NCBI GenBank assembly: GCA_016744595.1
Contig: JADGEB010000016.1
Coordinates: 1-46,834, forward strand
Origin: Desulfuromusa sp.
Lineage (GTDB): Bacteria; Desulfobacterota; Desulfuromonadia; Desulfuromonadales; Geopsychrobacteraceae
Direction: 5' to 3'
DNA length: 46,834 nt
Shown here: positions 37,911-45,578 of the stretch, piece after piece
How the letters are laid out: every line of letters begins with the position of its first letter
How positions within the stretch are numbered: position 1 is the stretch's first letter
Made by a program: the position numbers and the translations under genes
Notes under the pieces: model-generated
The model's database searches: none
Seen by the model: the letters and a program-made list of their open reading frames with translations, nothing else
What the model was told of the DNA's origin: nothing

Positions 37911-38618
37911 TTAATCCTTTTTTATAGCACCACTGCCGAACAGTTTAGATAGTGCTTGTTTTTCTTCAGTAGTGACAATATCAATACGTGGTAGTTTCGC
38001 ATGACAAACTCTATTTCGTCCAGATTCTTTTGCTTGGTAGAGATACTTGTCCGCTTGCTTGACCAAATCTTCTACGCTCGTTTCCTGCCCATCTGAGAAG
38101 GTTGAAATCCCTAGGCTGACGGTCATATGCAAGGGCTGCCCATCAACGTTGAGAGGAGACACTTCTATCATTTGCCGGATTCGTTCAGCGACTGGCAGGC
38201 AGGCAGCCAGATTGGTGTCTGGGAGGATAACTGCAAATTCTTCTCCACCATAACGGCAAGGAATATCCAGTTTGCGCACAGTTTGTTGTAACAGTCGCGA
38301 CAGGTGAATTAAAGCTTGATTGCCAGCCTCATGCCCCCATTGGTCGTTAACTTTTTTGAAGAAATCGATATCGAGCATAATCAGGGATGTTGGCTGCCCG
38401 CTACGCTGGGTTCTTTCAATCTCTTGTTCCAGGGCTTGGAAAAAATAGCGATAGTTGGCAATACCGGTCAAAGGATCAGTTCGTACCAAATTGGATAATT
38501 CTGCGATACTTTGACGTAGCTCTACAACGTCAGTGACAATTGGGCAGTCGATTTCTCCGACAGGACAGATTGGGTGCTCTGATTGGGGTTGCTGTGGTAC
38601 ATCCTGATTGGTAGTCAT
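37911..38618 (-). CDS. GGDEF nucleotide cyclase with Asn at the guanine-specificity position
   Basis: 235 residues. The short N terminus carries a CPVGEIDCP motif (no membrane helix), a linker helix, and then a complete GGDEF domain: DPLTGIANYRYF, LDIDFFKKVND, active YGGEEFAV and the allosteric I-site pattern RxxDxxxRxGG. The residue after GHEAG, normally Asp and contacting guanine, is Asn (residue 100, codon 38319-38321). It probably makes a cyclic dinucleotide, c-di-GMP or a hybrid. The start at ATG 38618 is preferred to the TTG at 38696. Its neighbours are an HDOD gene upstream and the dehydrogenase downstream. Confidence 0.88.
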   Translation of the reverse strand: MTTNQDVPQQPQSEHPICPVGEIDCPIVTDVVELRQSIAELSNLVRTDPLTGIANYRYFFQALEQEIERTQRSGQPTSLIMLDIDFFKKVNDQWGHEAGNQALIHLSRLLQQTVRKLDIPCRYGGEEFAVILPDTNLAACLPVAERIRQMIEVSPLNVDGQPLHMTVSLGISTFSDGQETSVEDLVKQADKYLYQAKESGRNRVCHAKLPRIDIVTTEEKQALSKLFGSGAIKKD

Positions 38619-38723
38619 GCTGCTTTTATATGCAAATATTAAGCAGGGATCAATGGATATTTGTTGGTCTTGCAAAAAAGAACCAACAAGATGCAAAGGT
38701 TTAGGGTGTAGAGAGTACTAAAA

Positions 38724-39557
38724 TCAGCTCAGGGCGTCGGAGAGTTCATCACTTTGCAGCAGCGCCTCTTCAATTAGTGGTAATAGCGTTTTATTGTCCA
38801 GATCAAATACTTGTGTGGCAGCTTGTGCTAAGAGAGTAGCGCAATCTTTGTTTGGATTGTTTTTCATCAATGCGGCAATCTTAACTGAAAGGGGGATATT
38901 GAGGTTGTCCAACTCATGATGTTTTCCGATCCCCATAATCAATGACTCAGGGAATCCCCATTGCTCAGCCATCTGCGCACCAAGAGTTGGATGATTAATT
39001 CCGAACAGTTGCTGTTCCTGCTCAGCTAGATCGATTTCTTCGGTTTGCCAGTGTTGGTACAGGGTACGATAGCGATCCCCTTCACGATTTGCTAATATTG
39101 GAATCGCCATGTTTTGCAATAAGCCAATCGTAAATACATCACTTTGGGTGTTGGGGTGGAGGGCGGTTGCCAATATTCGCGCAACGGCAGCTTGCTGAGA
39201 AGCTGTTTTCCAAAATTGTGGCATATCAAACCACGCTGCTTGTTTGTTTGTGGCCAGATTGTTTTTTACCGTGACAGAAAGAACCAAAGATTCCAGACGG
39301 CCACGGCCTAACAAATTGACGGCGTGTTTGATGTTACTGACTTTGTGTGACAAGCCAAAGGCGGAGGAATTAACTGTTTTAAGAACCCTGATATGAAGGC
39401 CGGGATCAAGCTCCAGTTCTTTGGTCAGTTCGTTAATGCTGATTTCAGGATTACGCAACTTGCCGAGCAGATTGATCACTGCTGCTGAAAAACTGGGGAT
39501 ATCAAAAGATTCCAGTTTTGCGGTCGGTGTTTTCTTTTTTCCAAATAGAAAAGCCAT
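38724..39557 (-). CDS. HDOD-domain signalling protein
   Basis: 277 residues. The HDOD domain (about 20-215) shows ELELDPGLHIRVLKTVNSSAFGL, NIKHAVNLLGRGRLESLVLS and the degenerate HD region GIGKHHELDNL. HDOD proteins usually act as non-enzymatic partners in cyclic-dinucleotide or stress signalling. It lies 8 nt after the ion-channel gene and about 105 nt before the GGDEF gene, all on the minus strand. Confidence 0.9.
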   Translation of the reverse strand: MAFLFGKKKTPTAKLESFDIPSFSAAVINLLGKLRNPEISINELTKELELDPGLHIRVLKTVNSSAFGLSHKVSNIKHAVNLLGRGRLESLVLSVTVKNNLATNKQAAWFDMPQFWKTASQQAAVARILATALHPNTQSDVFTIGLLQNMAIPILANREGDRYRTLYQHWQTEEIDLAEQEQQLFGINHPTLGAQMAEQWGFPESLIMGIGKHHELDNLNIPLSVKIAALMKNNPNKDCATLLAQAATQVFDLDNKTLLPLIEEALLQSDELSDALS

Positions 39558-39565
39558 AGCTATTG

Positions 39566-40519
39566 TCAGTCTCCGCGTCGCGCCAGTTTGTTAGAGAAAA
39601 TTGAAAGCAGACCGCCAAGCATGATATAGCCCATTGAAACTTCGAGCATGACAATAATTTGTCCAGCGATGCAATTTGGTGCGACGTCTCCAAAGCCAAG
39701 TGTGGTTAAGGTGACGACACTGAAATATAAGGGTGAAAGGATGGTTGGATAGGCACCGTAATCGATACCAACCAGAGTATAAAAATAAGTGAAAAGAAGC
39801 AGCAAGAGGCCGATGCAGCAACACCAGCGGAACATGCTTCGGCCACAATCACACGTCCATAACCAGGGGTAATAGAGTATTTTAGAAAGCCAATTGTGGG
39901 AACGAAATTCCTTGATAAAGTTCTGGTCAACAATTTCCCGGCGCATCAAATAGGCTCCAGAAAAATTGACATCACGGATATCAACGCCAATCCAGTTAGC
40001 TGATTTGAATTGCCGTAACATTCTCAACCGGGCGTGGCGTAAATCGGTGTTAGCGAAGTTAGCCTTGCGAATAGTGGATAATGATATGTCGGCATGACGA
40101 AGATCGGCTTCAGTCAGATCAGCTTCAGTCAGATCGGCTTCACGCATACGGCAATGGTGGAGGTTGGCACAGCTCAGATTGGCGTGTTTTAAGTTGGCTT
40201 GAGTTAAAGTTGCGTGTTCCAGATTGGTTCTGAACAAACTCGCATGATTCAGGTTTGCCCTACCAAAACCGGCTCGCTTGCAAAGGGCTCCATCCAAAAC
40301 AGCCCCCTCAAGGTCAGCAGTAGAAAGCTCCGCACCTTCAAGGTTGGCATCTTGCAGGTTTGCACCACGTAGATCTGCCCCAAACAGTTGAATGCCACGT
40401 AAATCCCGTTCTGAGAAATCCAGATTTCGCAGATCTGCTCCATTAAAGTCAGCTCCTCTCAAATCCTCATCAAGGGAGAGGGCTTTTTGCCGAAGTTGCT
40501 CAGGACTCAATTGATGCAT
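39566..40519 (-). CDS. Pentapeptide-repeat protein fused to a two-helix potassium-channel pore
   Basis: 317 residues. Residues 14-180 are pentapeptide repeats (A(D/N)LxX, such as GADLRGANLQDANLEGAEL), a right-handed beta helix. Residues about 225-310 hold two membrane helices flanking a pore loop with the filter TLTTLGFGDVAP, so this is an Ion_trans_2 type K+ channel. The repeats should sit in the cytoplasm. Some multi-domain channels of this kind are known, but the gating role of the repeat helix is not. AAGG lies before the ATG. It leads a six-gene minus-strand run. Confidence 0.88.
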   Translation of the reverse strand: MHQLSPEQLRQKALSLDEDLRGADFNGADLRNLDFSERDLRGIQLFGADLRGANLQDANLEGAELSTADLEGAVLDGALCKRAGFGRANLNHASLFRTNLEHATLTQANLKHANLSCANLHHCRMREADLTEADLTEADLRHADISLSTIRKANFANTDLRHARLRMLRQFKSANWIGVDIRDVNFSGAYLMRREIVDQNFIKEFRSHNWLSKILYYPWLWTCDCGRSMFRWCCCIGLLLLLFTYFYTLVGIDYGAYPTILSPLYFSVVTLTTLGFGDVAPNCIAGQIIVMLEVSMGYIMLGGLLSIFSNKLARRGD

Positions 40520-40557
40520 AGGAACCTTAGTGTTAGAATAATTTAGTGAATATTCAA

Positions 40558-40584
40558 ATTATAATAAATTTTAATCTATGTCAA
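40558..40584 (-). promoter_or_regulatory. Promoter of the channel-HDOD-GGDEF run
   Basis: On the minus strand TTGACA (40579-40584) and TATAAT (40558-40563) are both perfect hexamers, but with a short 15-nt spacer; TAATTT with a 17-nt spacer overlaps it. Confidence 0.6.
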
Positions 40585-40627
40585 TGGTTTAAGGTTTCCT
40601 GACTACTTGCTGGAGAGGAGAAAGAAA

Positions 40628-40671
40628 AAGAGCCGATAAAGAAAAGGGTTTCCTTCACTCTATCGGCTCTT
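40628..40671 (-). terminator. Terminator after the DUF4019-like gene
   Basis: An 11-bp stem (AAGAGCCGATA/TATCGGCTCTT) with a 22-nt loop is followed on the minus strand by TTTTTCTTT. It ends the short unit 40705-41148. Confidence 0.8.
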
Positions 40672-40704
40672 CAATGTACGGAATTAAGAAGAACGAAGTA
40701 GCAT

Positions 40705-41148
40705 TTATTCGATAAAATAACCAGCGACTCGCCAGATATTATCTTGCTCAAGCATGATTGTAATGGTTTCAGTAAGGTGATCCTTATTTTGAAACTGCGA
40801 ATCGAAGTGATAGACCATGTATTCTCCATCCGGGATATTCGCACCAGCATCTTTGGTATAGATATAATCTTTTTGCTTTCGTTCCAGCAGCTTTCCCGAA
40901 ACATTACGCACCGCAGAGAGCCGTTGAACCCATTCTGGCTGTGGAACTTCACTTTTTAGATAGGCAGAACATGTGTCCCAGCTTTGTTCATATTGCCCAG
41001 CATCGATGAGTTCAAAAAAATCGGTCGCAGCAATGCTTGATAGATCAACTCGTTGCTGATCAGGTTTACGGCTGAAGCTGGGGTAGAAAATAATAATGAG
41101 TGCGATTACAGCAAGAAAAGCGTGAATACGATATTTGCTTGGAAACAC
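40705..41148 (-). CDS. DUF4019-like membrane-anchored protein
   Basis: 147 residues. A GTG start at 41148 is chosen because GGAGG lies 6-7 nt upstream; the frame continues to 41328 but those 60 residues fit nothing. One N-terminal membrane helix (about 8-24) precedes a compact domain (ATDFFELIDAGQYEQSWDTCSAYLKSEVPQPEWVQRLSAVRNVSGKLLER, ending EQDNIWRVAGYFI) that looks like DUF4019, an NTF2-like group of unknown function. It has its own promoter and terminator. Confidence 0.65.
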   Translation of the reverse strand: MFPSKYRIHAFLAVIALIIIFYPSFSRKPDQQRVDLSSIAATDFFELIDAGQYEQSWDTCSAYLKSEVPQPEWVQRLSAVRNVSGKLLERKQKDYIYTKDAGANIPDGEYMVYHFDSQFQNKDHLTETITIMLEQDNIWRVAGYFIE

Positions 41149-41191
41149 GTTAAACCTCCAAAAGCGATATGACGAGTAAATTTGATCGCCT

Positions 41192-41220
41192 ACTATAATC
41201 AGGATTGTCTGGCAGGGCAA
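41192..41220 (-). promoter_or_regulatory. Promoter of the DUF4019-like gene
   Basis: On the minus strand TTGCCC (41215-41220), exactly 17 nt, then TATAGT (41192-41197). The leader to the GTG start is about 35 nt. Confidence 0.55.
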
Positions 41221-41567
41221 TAAATCTTCTGAAAAACATGGTTTCGTGATTATTCTTAAGATGGGTCTGAATATGCCGGTGGCAAGATAAAGATCAGATT
41301 TTATGACCGTGGTAATCATTTGGAGCAACTTGTTGATAAAAAGTTATGCTGAACAGTATTTTAGTAAAAACTCATGGGCGGTATTGATGACATACCATGT
41401 CGACCTTGCCTTTATGTGAAGAGGTGATCGACCAATATTTTAGTTCCGATGAGACACAGGACAATCCCATCTGTGATTTTAACTCGCTGCCTCCAAAGTG
41501 AAACGACCTTCTGTCCAATGTCCAGGTTTCTTTTGATTTAGTCTCAGCAGATCTGGTTCTAGTTTTC
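41221..41567. other. Unexplained 347-nt gap
   Basis: No supported gene. A minus-strand frame of 73 codons (41372-41593) begins inside the receiver-like gene, has no ribosome-binding site and no recognisable domain. No terminator is seen for the receiver-like gene. It could hold its 3' UTR, a decayed gene or an sRNA. Confidence 0.4.
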
Positions 41568-41939
41568 TTATGTCCCCTCTTGTTTGTCTTCATGAACCAG
41601 ACATGTGTGTAAGCAGCTCAACAAATTGTCAGGATAACAAAAAACCATACTATCAGCTAAAAACTGTGGCAGAGGTCTCTTTTCTCGTTGAACATAAACA
41701 ATGGGGATAGTTCTGGATCTTGATATTTCAGCCAATATCTTTTTATCAAGCTCAACGGCTTGTAACGAATTCAACAAAAGCAGATTAAAGGGAGTCATCA
41801 TCAGCTGATCGGCATTGATCCAGTTAAGAGCCTCTTCAATTGTGCTTGCTACAGTGCAGCGGATATCAGCCAGATTCAGTAAAAATACAAGCTGTGGCAC
41901 TTTTTTATGGTCTGGTTCCAGTATCAGGACATTTCTCAT
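41568..41939 (-). CDS. Receiver-like protein without phosphoacceptor Asp
   Basis: 123 residues with the alternating pattern of a response-regulator receiver: VLILEPD (beta 1 with acidic pair), LLNLADIRCTVASTIEEALNWI, FNLLLLN (beta 3), IPIVYVQREKRP (beta 4). The phosphorylated Asp at the end of beta 3 is Asn57, and the conserved Lys-Pro is Tyr-Pro, so it cannot be phosphorylated normally. No output domain is attached. The ATG at 41939 has only a weak upstream GAAAGA. It lies directly downstream of the riboswitch and terminator, so its expression is probably ligand-controlled. Confidence 0.65.
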   Translation of the reverse strand: MRNVLILEPDHKKVPQLVFLLNLADIRCTVASTIEEALNWINADQLMMTPFNLLLLNSLQAVELDKKILAEISRSRTIPIVYVQREKRPLPQFLADSMVFCYPDNLLSCLHTCLVHEDKQEGT

Positions 41940-41997
41940 CAATTATAAATCTTTCAAAATTAAATTGAATTCTCTGCACGTGAGCGGTTTTGATTTG

Positions 41998-42036
41998 CAA
42001 AATAAAAACGCCACCCCTTAAAGAAAGAGATGGCGC
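41998..42036 (-). terminator. Riboswitch-controlled terminator
   Basis: On the minus strand GCGCCATC (42036-42029) pairs with GGTGGCGT (42015-42008), 8 bp with wobbles, followed by TTTTTATTTT. It lies about 30 nt after the GEMM aptamer and before the receiver-like gene, the standard expression-platform position. Confidence 0.85.
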
Positions 42037-42065
42037 TCAGGATTAGCCTCCCGCAGCGATTTATC

Positions 42066-42162
42066 CCATTCTTCGGCAACCCGGCGATCCATTTACATCT
42101 TCATGCAAGGAAGGACCCGTGGTTTTGCGTCACCAGATTGCTCTGGCTTTGCTTTTGTCGGT
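42066..42162 (-). ncRNA. GEMM-I cyclic-dinucleotide riboswitch aptamer, possible cGAMP (GEMM-Ib) type
   Basis: Minus-strand RNA shows the GEMM-I hallmarks in order: AAAAGCAAA, stem CCAGA-GCAA-UCUGG with a GNRA tetraloop, GACGCAAAACCACGGGUCC, a variable loop, then GCCGGGUUGCCGAA. The tetraloop receptor side and the GCCGGGUUGCCG 3' strand match the known class. Aligning the GCAAA before the first stem with the Vc2 aptamer puts A at the position of Vc2 G20; G there selects c-di-GMP and A is found in 3',3'-cGAMP riboswitches. Class membership is from sequence; ligand is inference. Confidence 0.85.
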
Positions 42163-42207
42163 ATGGTCAAGCTTCAGGAGCAAGACATTAATATTTTCGT
42201 GTAGTTA

Positions 42208-42236
42208 AGTGTAGGGATGTCGCTCAGTCACGTCAA
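42208..42236 (-). promoter_or_regulatory. Promoter driving the riboswitch transcript
   Basis: On the minus strand TTGACG (42231-42236), exactly 17 nt, then TACACT (42208-42213). The start near 42201 is about 40 nt before the aptamer. It lies in the 371-nt gap 41940-42310, which is otherwise filled by aptamer, terminator and leader. Confidence 0.65.
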
Positions 42237-42310
42237 CAATTCTAATATTATTCACGGAAACATTGATAAATTATGGTTGTTTTAACTTGGTATGGAATCA
42301 ACAGTCGAAA

Positions 42311-44680
42311 TTATTCCAGACCCCGGTCAAAATTAAATTTACTACGACCCTGTGGGTCATAACCTTTTTTGACTGCATCAAGAACCTGTTTGCCCTGCTG
42401 GCTGAATGGACCGAGGTGGGACAGGTCGATGATAAAGCGATGACAGCCTGAGCTTTCAAACTGCGGCATATTGGCAATGAAGGAAAAATCAGTTTCACTG
42501 TTCAGCCAGGTCAGCCCCTGTCGCTGCTGCACTCGGTAAGAATCTCCACGGTCAGAGAGGACAGGGGTGTCGGAGCGGACATTTTTAATTTTTATTCGTG
42601 AAGTGAGCAGAGGAACGCTAGCATATACAGTCATGGCTGTTGGGATTGGCAGCTGATGCCGGAGTATGTCAGAGAGATTGTTTTGATCATCTTCAATATA
42701 AAGTTCTGCCTCTTTGATCCCAAGCTCTGCCAGTGCAGCAATCGACTGACTGTTCAAAGAGAACAGGCGAAAACTGCTGTACAGGGTCAGATTTTCAATT
42801 TTATCAAAGAGAGGGAAATGCCCCAGATTGTTGATGCGGTAATTTGAAAAACCCATTTGTGCCAGTTGCCGGATGGCATTACGAGTGTCGAGCCAGTCTT
42901 TATCAAAGATGACAAAGGGGATATCCCAGATAAGTTGTTTTGCACGGCGTAACAATTTATGGGCATGTTGTAGATTCTGTCCCGATAAGGGAATCAGGAT
43001 CTGGTTAACAGTTTGATCCTGAAGGATACGTTGGTCACGAGAATCGCGCAGCTGAATACAAATTTGCCGTTTTTCTGGTGATGTAGATGTTAGAGGAAGG
43101 AGTGCATCGCGTGCACTCTGTGAATGTGCTGCTCTGAGCAGTTGTTTTTGTGGTCGGTAGCTTGTGTCCAATTCAGAATAGAGATCACGTCGAATCTGTT
43201 TCAGCTGTTTGGGCGGAATAACAATGTCTGGTAAATCACCACATTCTAGTTTTCCCAACTTGAATGGTTCTCCAGCTGTAGCCGCGAAAGCCTGTTGCAG
43301 AATTTTTTTATCGAGACCGTTCTGCTTGGCAGGAAAACTGTCGATTGCAAAGTGAAACTGCTGAATCTCAGTACCAATCGTTGCTGTTAGTTGTAATTGC
43401 TGTTGGAGGACATTGACTTGCAAATTGACCGTTTCTGGTGGAGGGCGAACATTGCTCAATTTACGCCGGCAGGCAGAGTCACTCATTGTAAAAGCGCTGC
43501 TGGATGAAACCATAAAGACACTGTCTCCCACCTTAAACAGATTGTTAAAGGTAGAAGGAACACGGACAAAACTATTTGCCGGAACTTTATGGACGGTCTT
43601 TTTACCCAGAATCAATTGGCGGATTGTAAATGCTTTGCCGCTCTTGTCAGCAGCAGGTTGCACCCGCAAGCGGGCTCCGACTTGAAGGGTATCTTTGGTT
43701 GTAAAGCTGATTTCTCCGCCACGGACTTGAGTGATCTCACCCATAAAACGGCCGGTTGCTCCTTTATGTGCCGGGATTGCCATGTCGCTCGGCTGGCTAC
43801 CGGATAGAAAGCCCTTGGTTGGCTGGCGGCCAAAACTTTCCTTCAGCAATAACTTGGCTTCTTTTATGATCCCTTTACGCTGATCATCCGGGGCATCGAG
43901 AACCTTACGATAGGCTCTGATAACCTTATGGACATATTCGGCACTTTTCATCCGCCCTTCAATCTTCAAACTGCAGATACCTGCTTGTTCCAGCTCTGGC
44001 AAGAGATCTATGGCGGAGAGATCGTTGGGAGAGAAATAATAACCTTCTTGTTGGCGATGGTTATGGTTGCGCCGGCAGGGTTGAGCACAGCGGCCACGAT
44101 TACCACTTTTACCGCTGAGAAATGAAGAAAAATAACATTGACCACTGTAAGAAAAACAAAGAGCACCATGAATGAATTGTTCAAGTTCCAGAGAGGTCTG
44201 CTGCCGAATTGCAGAGATTTCATCCAGAGTCATCTCTCTTGCCAAAACTCCGCGGGTAAAGCCCATTCGTTCCAGCATTTTAACCCCAGCCGCATTGTGG
44301 ATAGTCATTTGGGTAGAAGCGTGGAGTTCCAATCCGGGAAAATGGTCTTTTGCCAGTTTCCAGACGGCCAAGTCCTGCAAAATTAATGCATCGACACCGA
44401 TTTCTTCCAGTGCTCCCAAGGTGTCAATTAATTGTGAGAGTTCTTTTTCTTTCACCAGGGTATTGAGAGTAATATAGAGCCGTTTACCCCGTTGTTGCAT
44501 ATAGTGGGTAACGCTTTCAATCTCTTTTAAGCTGAAGTTCTTGGCTTTAGCTCGAGCAGAAAATTCTTTTAGACCCGTATAAACCGCATCAGCACCAGCA
44601 TCAACAGCGGCAAAAAAAGCTTCAAGGCTCCCTGCCGGAGCGAGTAGCTCAGGACGTTGCGTTATTATCTTTTTACTCAT
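42311..44680 (-). CDS. Peptidase U32-family protein with DUF3656 (RlhA-like)
   Basis: 789 residues. The U32 core shows ELLAPAGSLEAFFAAVDAGADAVYTG at the N terminus, LHASTQMTIHN, and the signature HGALCFSYSGQCYFSS with the cysteine set GNRGRCAQPCR. Members of this group include RlhA, which hydroxylates C2501 of 23S rRNA; a proteolytic role is not certain. It is longer than RlhA, with an extended C-terminal half. It starts at ATG 44680, 7 nt after the DsbC-like gene, without its own Shine-Dalgarno, so it is probably coupled to that gene. Confidence 0.85.
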   Translation of the reverse strand: MSKKIITQRPELLAPAGSLEAFFAAVDAGADAVYTGLKEFSARAKAKNFSLKEIESVTHYMQQRGKRLYITLNTLVKEKELSQLIDTLGALEEIGVDALILQDLAVWKLAKDHFPGLELHASTQMTIHNAAGVKMLERMGFTRGVLAREMTLDEISAIRQQTSLELEQFIHGALCFSYSGQCYFSSFLSGKSGNRGRCAQPCRRNHNHRQQEGYYFSPNDLSAIDLLPELEQAGICSLKIEGRMKSAEYVHKVIRAYRKVLDAPDDQRKGIIKEAKLLLKESFGRQPTKGFLSGSQPSDMAIPAHKGATGRFMGEITQVRGGEISFTTKDTLQVGARLRVQPAADKSGKAFTIRQLILGKKTVHKVPANSFVRVPSTFNNLFKVGDSVFMVSSSSAFTMSDSACRRKLSNVRPPPETVNLQVNVLQQQLQLTATIGTEIQQFHFAIDSFPAKQNGLDKKILQQAFAATAGEPFKLGKLECGDLPDIVIPPKQLKQIRRDLYSELDTSYRPQKQLLRAAHSQSARDALLPLTSTSPEKRQICIQLRDSRDQRILQDQTVNQILIPLSGQNLQHAHKLLRRAKQLIWDIPFVIFDKDWLDTRNAIRQLAQMGFSNYRINNLGHFPLFDKIENLTLYSSFRLFSLNSQSIAALAELGIKEAELYIEDDQNNLSDILRHQLPIPTAMTVYASVPLLTSRIKIKNVRSDTPVLSDRGDSYRVQQRQGLTWLNSETDFSFIANMPQFESSGCHRFIIDLSHLGPFSQQGKQVLDAVKKGYDPQGRSKFNFDRGLE

Positions 44681-44687
44681 ATAGAAA

Positions 44688-45401
44688 CTATTTATGCAGC
44701 AGTTTTTCGAACTGCTGTGGGTTAAAACCAGAAATGTGCTGACCGTTGATCCAGAATTGAGGTGTACCGGTAATCCCAATCTTGTGAGCAATCTTCCTAT
44801 GCTGATCGAGTAGGCTATTGTCGTTCACATCAGGAATAGGCTGGGAATCGTATTTGCCGCTGAAAACTTCTTCGTAGGCAAGTTCTTGATCTTCCGCGGC
44901 AAGAATATAACGAGCTTTTGCCGCAGCTTGTGGATGAAGTTTATCAAGGGGAAAAAGGAAAACATAGCGGGTTACATCATCTCGGCCAGCAAAAAAATCG
45001 GAACCGTGGCGACAGAAGGGGCAATCGGGATCGGTGACCTCAATCACCTGATTGGGGCCATCCCCGATTTTGACCGCCAGATCGAGGGGAAATACCTTCA
45101 GCATGGAGGTCATCCGTTTATTCTTGCTGTCCTGGGTCAAGTTGCGGGCATCAGCAGTCCAAAGTTCACCAAAGAACATGTGTCCAGAGGCGGGAGCAAA
45201 GTAAATAATCTCCCCATTTTCAACGACAACTTCATAAATACCGGCAACTGGAGTTGGATTGATCTGTTGATATTTGACTTGAGGATAATGAGTAGAAAGC
45301 GAAGCAGAGACGTCATTCGATAGCTCTTGTTGTTGAACAGCGCAGGCACTTATGGACAGAAAACTTAGTAACATTAATAACGAAAGAATAAAACGGAACA
45401 T
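44688..45401 (-). CDS. DsbC-like thiol:disulfide interchange lipoprotein
   Basis: 237 residues. The signal sequence ends in a lipobox-like ISAC (about residue 20), so it may be a lipoprotein. A DsbC-like N-terminal dimerisation segment (HYPQVKYQQINPTPVAGIYEVVVENGEIIYF) precedes a thioredoxin fold with the redox pair CPFC in DPDCPFCRHG and cis-Pro in GITGTPQFWINGQ. It likely shuffles disulfides in the periplasm or at a membrane. The ATG at 45401 has AAGGAG 8 nt upstream; the ATG two codons earlier is too close to it. It is the first gene of a two-gene unit with the U32 gene. Confidence 0.87.
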   Translation of the reverse strand: MFRFILSLLMLLSFLSISACAVQQQELSNDVSASLSTHYPQVKYQQINPTPVAGIYEVVVENGEIIYFAPASGHMFFGELWTADARNLTQDSKNKRMTSMLKVFPLDLAVKIGDGPNQVIEVTDPDCPFCRHGSDFFAGRDDVTRYVFLFPLDKLHPQAAAKARYILAAEDQELAYEEVFSGKYDSQPIPDVNDNSLLDQHRKIAHKIGITGTPQFWINGQHISGFNPQQFEKLLHK

Positions 45402-45463
45402 TTGCATAACTCCTTAGTAGTTTTTTATGAGCATACACCAGACGTTGCTAGAGGAAAAGAGCC

Positions 45464-45506
45464 ATCACGCATTGATTTCTTGCGCCAGCAGCTATAATTG
45501 CGTGAT
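45464..45506. promoter_or_regulatory. Promoter bracketed by an inverted repeat, upstream of the TRAP protein
   Basis: ATCACGCA (45464-45471) and TGCGTGAT (45499-45506) are perfect inverted repeats. The 27 nt between them are exactly a plus-strand promoter: TTGATT (45472-45477), 15 nt, TATAAT (45493-45498). A dimeric regulator binding both arms could close the promoter. Confidence 0.5.
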
Positions 45507-45578
45507 CAGATATTGAGCCAGTAGTGAAATTATGGTCTACTCTCAATTTATTTTCTATTTTCTGAGGAGGAAAAGTTT

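Noticed and set aside
41372..41593. 73-codon gene on the minus strand
   Set aside because: It starts inside the receiver-like gene, has no ribosome site and no recognisable family.
44172..44477. Plus-strand frame inside the U32 gene
   Set aside because: It is antisense to a well-conserved domain, with no start signal.
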